Below are positions 58,831-64,000 of a stretch of 64,000 nucleotides of DNA, piece after piece (positions within the stretch are counted from its first letter, which is position 1; every line of letters begins with the position of its first letter). The notes below the pieces were generated by a model. It did no database searches. It worked only from the letters and a program-made list of their open reading frames with translations, and had not been told where the DNA came from. This DNA is from Ichthyophis bannanicus (lineage: Eukaryota > Chordata > Amphibia > Gymnophiona > Ichthyophiidae). Both the position numbers and the translations under genes were made by a program. Where the stretch lies: assembly GCA_033557465.1 (NCBI GenBank), contig CM066040.1, positions 146,628-210,627 on the forward strand, read 5' to 3'.

Positions 58831-59067
58831 GCTGGAGGAGTGGCCTAATGGGTTAGAGCACTGGCTTGGGAACCAAGAAACCAGGGTTACAATTCCTACT
58901 AGTGCTCCTTAGGCCTTGGGCAAGTCACGTAACCTTCCACTGCCTCAGAAAAATCCAAGTTATCAATGTCCTTGTTTAATGTACATTACCAAGTTTAAGT
59001 TACAATGTAAACCACTTTTGACTGAAATGGATAAAGCAGTATAAAAAACTTGTTAAACAAATAAATC
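58831..59067 (+). mobile_element. CORE-type tRNA-derived SINE
   Basis: A box in GAGTGGCCTAATGGGTTAGA and B box in CAGGGTTACAATTCCTAC. The core contains CCTTGGGCAAGTCACGTAAC and CTGCCTCAG, as in MIR-like CORE-SINEs. The LINE-type tail is TGTAAACCACTTTTGACTG followed by AACAAATAAAT. Copy B lacks it at the same place, which gives an empty-site comparison. Confidence 0.85.
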
Positions 59068-59159
59068 TATAGTCATTTGCCATTATTGTCTCTTCTTTTG
59101 TTTTCTTCACTTCCTTCCATCAGCCTATTTCACAGAATCCAGTAACCTCCCCAGTATCA

Positions 59160-59770
59160 GCCCCCTTTGCATTCCTCCCCTTCCAATGTCAACCCCCTTG
59201 AGTTCCCAGGATTCCCAGTGGTGTCCAATCCCCCTCCTTCCCCACTGTTCAGCCCCTTCAAGTCCAAATACCATCCTAGGTATCAGCTCACTTCCATTCC
59301 CAGTGCCACCCTTGTGTCAGCTCCCTACCAGTCACCCTACCCTTTGTCCATCCCCCTTCTAGTGCCATCCCCATGTGCCCCCTCCCTTCCAACTTCCCCA
59401 TTACCCAGCCACCTACCAGTCCCATCCCCAGGTGTCAGCTCCCTTCCAGTCCTCCCCCCCCCCCCAGGTGTCAGATCCTCCCCTCCAGTATCATCCCTAG
59501 GTGTCATCTCCCTTCCAACCCCCCTCCTTCCCCCCTCTGTCAGGTCCCTTCCTGCCACCTCCTTCTTTCCCCCCTGCATCAGCTCCCTTCCAGCCCCCAC
59601 CTTCCCCCATGTCAGCTCCCTTCTAGTCCTCACCTTCACCCATTTCAGCTGCCTTCCAGCCCTCAACTTCCCCCCTTTCAGCTGTCTTCCAGCCTCCAAC
59701 TCCCCCCCCCCACCCCATGTCAGTCCCTTCCAACTACCTCTTTCCCCCTCTTTCAGCTGCCTTTCTGCCT
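59160..59770. repeat. Minisatellite of copy C
   Basis: Units around CCCTTCCAGTCC and CCCAGGTGTCAGCTCC with variable C runs. A diverged relative of the arrays at 30870-32160 and 61590-62570. Confidence 0.75.
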
Positions 59771-61589
59771 CCACCTTCTCCCCCGTGTTAGTCTAGCGTT
59801 GCCAACATTTTGAAAGAGAAAAATCCGCTACCTGTGGCTAGTCATTCTCCTCTCATGCCCACCCCTACCCCGCCCCACCCCACCCTTACTCCACCTCCTG
59901 CCCCAAAAAAATTGCAGAGAGGGCAATGTGCAAACTGAACAAGCAAGACTTCTACACATTCTTAAACAGAAATTATATACTGACAGAATACGCAGCATTG
60001 GTTGTACACACACAAACACACAATACAGACAGGTCTTCATCAATAAATGAGCACAAAACAAAAAGAGAAATATATAGATAAAATTAAACTGAAACCCCAA
60101 GAAGACAGACTCTGCATGCAGTGCCACATCAGATAAATGAGATGGAGTTCCCCATATTGTGTAAAATATAAAGGTTGTACAAAGTCCAATCATTAAATTG
60201 AAAATAAAATTATTTTTTCTACCTTTGTTGTCTGACCATTTTATTCTCTGATCATGCTGGTCCCAATCTGAGACTTCCGTTTTCCCATCTTCTCTTAGCT
60301 TGTTTTCTATGGTCTATAGTCCATCTGCCATTTCTTGTCTCTTCTTTTCTTTTCTTTTCTTCACTTCCTTCCATCAGCCCCATTTCCAGTCCCAGTGCCC
60401 CCTCCCCATTACCCAGTCACTTACCAGTATCATTCCCAGGTGTCAGCTCGCTTTGAGCCACCCTCCTTACCTCCTTTGTTAGTCTCCTTTCCAGCCACCT
60501 CCTTTCCCCCTTCAGCTCTATTCCAGTCACCTCCTCTCACCCTGTCAGTTAATTTTGCCACCTCGTTCCCCTTGCAGCCACTGCTCCTGCTTTTTACAGG
60601 GCAGCGGCTGCAATAAAGCTAAATTAAAAATAAAAGTAAACCTGTGCGGAGCCTTCCACCCCCCCCCCTTGTGCAGCTTCCCCCCCCCTAGTTCAGCTTC
60701 CCCCCTTGCAGCCGTGCTTCTGCTTCTTACAGAGCAGCTGCTGCAATAAAGTTAAGTTAAAAGAAAAGAAAAGAAAAACCTGTGAGAAGCCTTCCTTGCC
60801 CTTCCCCTAGTGCAGGTTCACCTCCTGCCCCGTAGTGCAGCTTCACCCCCAGTGCAGCTTTACCCCCCCCCCCCACTAGGGTTGCCAGCTTTTTCACCGA
60901 GAAAAACCCGGGACACCTGTGGCTTGCCATGCTCCACCCATTCTCCGCCCCAACCTGCCCCGCCCCCAGCCCCACCCACAAAAAATTTCCGAGGAGACGT
61001 GTAGGCTAACTTCCTTGGTCAGATAATAATTAAACTGGGAACCCCAAAATCCAAACATGAAATGTACAACACTGGAGAAATAAAACTATAAAGTAATTTC
61101 CTCTTGCACTAAAGAAAAACGCAAAGATGTTAGCAATACACACTTCCCAGGCCAGACATATTCCAGTTAATAAATTCAAAATAAAAAGTATTTTTATACC
61201 TTCTGTTTGTGCGTTTTATTTTTAAGTTGCAATTTCTCCATTCAAATTCTTCTGGTTTATTCGTGTCTTCTGCGATCTATACATATGTCCTTTCTTCTCT
61301 TTTAGATGTTTTCGAGTCTCTCTATTTCTGCTTTAACATACTGATTGTTTCCCTTTTGCTCTTTCCCCCAATTCTTTCCTTATTCCTTTATCATCCGTTT
61401 AAAATTTCACCCTTCCATTCTCAAGCCCCTCTACTCTCCAATACCGGCCCATCATCGACTTTTATTCCACACAAAATATTTTTCCCCTCTCCATTCTCAT
61501 TCCCCATCCATTCTAGTCCTCCCCCCAAATCAATTCCCTTATAGTTCTAGGCCCACCAAGCAGCAACTACCTTCTAGTCAAATTCTCCC

Positions 61590-62570
61590 ATTTGCCCCAC
61601 ATCAGCCCATTTCCAGTCCTATTCCAGCTCTTCATCAGCCCATTTCCCAGTGAGAGCCCTCACATCACAGGCCATTTCCAGTCCTAGCTCCCCCCCCAAT
61701 CACAGCCATTTCCAGTCCAAGTCCCCCATCACAGCCTATTTCCAGTCCTAGGCCCCCCCCCCCCCCACCATCACAGCCCATTTGCAGGTCCGAGTACCCC
61801 CGCACCATCACAGCCCATTTGCAGTCCGAGTCCCATCTCACCATCACAGCCCATTTGCAGTCCTAGCCCCCTAATCACAGCCTATTTCCATTCCAAGTTC
61901 CCCCTTCCTCCCCCATTGCCCATTTCCAGGCCAGGTCCCCTCCACCCCCATCACAAACCATTTCCAGTCCATGTCCCCCCCCCCCCCATAACCCTTTTAC
62001 AGTCCAGGTCCCCCCCCCCCATCACAGCCCTATTTCCAGTCCAAGTTCCCCCCCCCCCCATAGACCTTTTCTGGTCCAGGTTCCCCTCCACCCCCATCAC
62101 AACCCATTTCCAGTCCATGTCCCCCCCCATAACCCTTTCTACAGTCCAGGTCCCCACCCGCATCACAGCCTCATATTTCCAGTCCAAGTTTCCCTGTCCC
62201 CACCCCCCCCAACTGTAAGACCCTTTTCCATGTCCAAGTCCCCCACCCCACAGTAGCCCTTTTACCAGGTCCAAGTCCCCCCCTTCCTTTAGCCCTTTCC
62301 AGTCCAAGTCCCACCCCCTTAGCCCGTTCCAGTCCACCACGTAGCCATTTTCCAGTTCAAAGTCCCCCCACTTTAGCCCTTTTCCAGTCAAAGTCCCACC
62401 CATTTAGCCCTTTTCCAGTCCAAAGTCCCCCCTTAGCCATTTTCCAGTCCAAGTCCACCCCCCTTAGCCTTTCCAGTCCAAGTCACCCCCCCTTGAGCCC
62501 TTATCCAGTACAAAGTCCCCCACCTTAGCCCTTGTCCAGTCCAGGTCCCCCCCCAATCACAGGCCAAATG
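61590..62570. repeat. Minisatellite of copy A
   Basis: CCCATTTCCAGTCC units with ATCACAGCC spacers and C runs, drifting to CCCTTTTCCAGTCCAAGTCC towards the right. Same theme as 30870-32160. Confidence 0.85.
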
Positions 62571-62614
62571 CAGTTCCTTGCCCCCCACCCCCCGACCCAG
62601 CATCGCGGCGGTCT

Positions 62615-62897
62615 GAGGCTTCGAGAGTTGGAGACGGGGAAGCCCGCGCGAGGCCCCGGCTCCCCTCTCGTACAGCCACCAGCGTGAAGAGCCTTTGTCC
62701 TTCAGCTGGCGGGCTTGTTGCCTGTGAACGCCGCGAATGCTGGGAAAGGTTAAAGGGAAACCTTGAACCTTTCACAGCCATTCGCGGCTTCACAGGAACA
62801 GCAGCCAGCGTGAAGGTAAACGGGCTCTTCACGCTGGTGGCTGTTCAGAGTGAGCCGGGGACTCGCGCGGGATTCCCCGGCTCCCTCTGAAGCGGAG
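62615..62897. repeat. GC-rich foldback, ~140-bp arms
   Basis: 62615-62756 and 62761-62897 are imperfect inverse copies around a GAAA centre. Best stem: CAGCCACCAGCGTGAAGAG with CTCTTCACGCTGGTGGCTG. It occupies the same relative place in copy A as the perfect hairpin at 32171-32510 does in the 29760-32597 element. Confidence 0.85.
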
Positions 62898-63079
62898 GAA
62901 AGCCGGTATTTTTTGATGGCCGATCCCCGATCTAGCGGCCAGAGCAAGAAAAACCGGCTTTTAAAGGGCCGGTGTGCGCCTCTGCGCCGGCAGCCGGCCT
63001 GGCCGTGGAAACACCGGCAGGGAAGGCTGAAAACCGGCCAGTTGGCAACCCTACCCCCCCACTCCTTAGTACAGCTTCA

Positions 63080-64000
63080 ACTCTTGCAGCCGCTGATCTG
63101 CTTTTTACAGAGCAGCCACTGCCATAAAATTAAGTTAAAAAAGAAGAAAAGAAAACCTGTGAGGAGCCATCCAGCCCTATGAAACGATTCGGCCAGCACC
63201 TGGGCCGACAACGGAAGTGATGTCAGAGGGAGCGGGGACACGGCAGCAGGAGTTTCATAGTGACAGGAGGGCTCTCTCACAGGTTGTTTTTTTCTTTCAA
63301 ATTAACTTCTTCGCCGCCGCTGCTCTGTAAAAAAGCCAGACGCAGCGGCTGCAAGGGGGTGACGCTGCACTAAGGGGGGGTGGGTTGATGAAGCTTGCAC
63401 TAAGGGGGGGGGGGGGTGAAGCGACACTAAGAGGGGGGGGGCGGAAGGCTCCTCACAGGTTGTCTTTTTCTTTTAAATTAATTTTCTTGCAAGCGCTGCT
63501 CTGTAAGAAGCAGGAGCAGAGGATGCAAGAGGGAGACGTGGACCACGGAAAAGAAAAGCCGGTTTTCGGGGCTGGCCGCTCACGGATTCTCTTCTCTTCT
63601 GGCAGCCGACCTGGCCATGGGAAAACCGGAGGTTGGCAACCATATATCAGTCACTTGCTGCCACCTTCTTACCCTTGCAGCCACAACTTCTGCTTCATAC
63701 AGAGCAGCGGCTGCAAAAACCATAATTTAAAAACCAAAGGAAACCTGTGTTGGCGCCCTCTGGCCCTATGGAACCCCTCCTGCAGTTTCACGCATTCCAA
63801 AGGAAGTGACGCCATCAGGGGGCGGGAGGCTGCAACTAGGGACAGAGGGATCCACGCAAGGTTCCTTTTGCTTTTAAATTAGCGTTACTGCAGCCGCTGC
63901 TCTGTAAGAAGCAGAAGCAGTGGGGCTTCAAGGGGAAGGAGGTGGCAGGAAGGGACTGACAGCAGAGGAGAAGGTGAGACTGTGCTGGTGGGGACAAGGA
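63080..64000. repeat. Repeated ~85-bp modules in both orientations
   Basis: A module reading GCAGCCGCTG, then CTGCTTTTTACAGAGCAG, then GCTGCAATAAA and AACCTGTG occurs at about 60575, 60705, 63080 and 63675, and inverted at about 63290, 63445 and 63860. It forms the right-hand part of copies B and C. Confidence 0.65.

Larger units (their letters stand above)
60877..63053. mobile_element. hAT-like element A, inserted in B
   Basis: Left end TAGGGTTGCCAGCTTTTTCA; right end, read inward, TAGGGTTGCCAACTGGCCGG. The flank CCCCCCCAC appears on both sides, but in a C-rich setting this is weak as a duplication. 2,177 bp. In order: TIR, AT-rich block homologous to 30280-30600, minisatellite, GC-rich foldback, TIR. 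Non-coding. Confidence 0.75.
59794..63644. mobile_element. hAT-like element B, inserted in C
   Basis: Left end TAGCGTTGCCAACATTTTGA; right end, read inward, TATGGTTGCCAACCTCCGG. Flanks TGTTAGTC (59786-59793) and TATCAGTC (63645-63652) agree at 6 of 8 positions. It carries a short minisatellite at about 60370-60560 and several modules built on GCAGCCGCTGCTCTG-type inverse words. Copy A splits it. Confidence 0.65.
58381..64000. mobile_element. hAT-like element C (outermost of three nested copies), right end outside the window
   Basis: Left end TAGGGTTGCCAACTTTTTGA. The next ~430 bp are homologous to the left parts of copies B (59794) and A (60877). Its interior is interrupted by a SINE (58831-59067) and by copy B. 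Its own sequence resumes at about 63653 and runs to the window end. No transposase was seen. Confidence 0.65.

Overview
This window looks like a stretch of a large vertebrate nuclear genome with no protein-coding host gene that I can support. The open frames are short, and the recognisable ones are broken transposon enzymes. The mix is CR1, L2 and RTE-type LINEs, tRNA-derived SINEs, PIF/Harbinger and hAT DNA transposons, a Ty3/Gypsy fragment and many internal minisatellites. That mix fits an amphibian. A caecilian is my best guess, by inference from the HARBI1-like transposase and the repeat mix; I have not confirmed it.

Layout. 1-3.3 kb: a decayed Ty3/Gypsy pol on the minus strand and an RTE-like RT scrap. 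3.3-28.4 kb: a compositionally distinct zone, rich in TG/CA and in G or C runs. It is bounded by two oppositely oriented Harbinger-type ends. It contains an old minus-strand LINE (7.5-9.4 kb), a ~105-bp minisatellite (9.4-11.2 kb), a pair of inverted GGT/CCA minisatellites (13.7 and 16.8 kb), several tRNA-like SINE heads, and a HARBI1-type transposase pseudogene with a recognisable intron (17.4-19.1 kb). 28.5-32.7 kb: a CR1 split by a hAT-like element that carries a C-rich minisatellite and a ~340-bp GC-rich hairpin. 33-36 kb: foldback sequences and hairpins.

36-49.4 kb is a layered set of LINEs. A plus-strand LINE (38.4-49.4 kb in three pieces) was hit by two minus-strand CR1 copies. One of these CR1 copies was itself hit by a nearly full-length L2 and by a SINE. 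The L2 keeps two tandem 118-bp units at its 5' end. 49.8-52.9 kb holds a hAT foldback element with a good 8-bp target duplication and a CR1 carrying a 140-bp Harbinger MITE. 54.0-55.6 kb is a terminal-inverted-repeat element filled with a TG/CG-rich minisatellite. 55.6-58.4 kb holds LINE 3' ends. 58.4-64 kb is a set of three elements of one hAT-like family, each inserted in the next. All of them start TAGGGTTGCC or a close variant and carry internal minisatellites.

The elements connect in two ways. The SINEs carry the same 3' tail as local LINEs, which suggests they were mobilised by LINE reverse transcriptase. The DNA elements are mostly non-autonomous foldbacks; the only recognisable DNA transposase is the HARBI1-like pseudogene.
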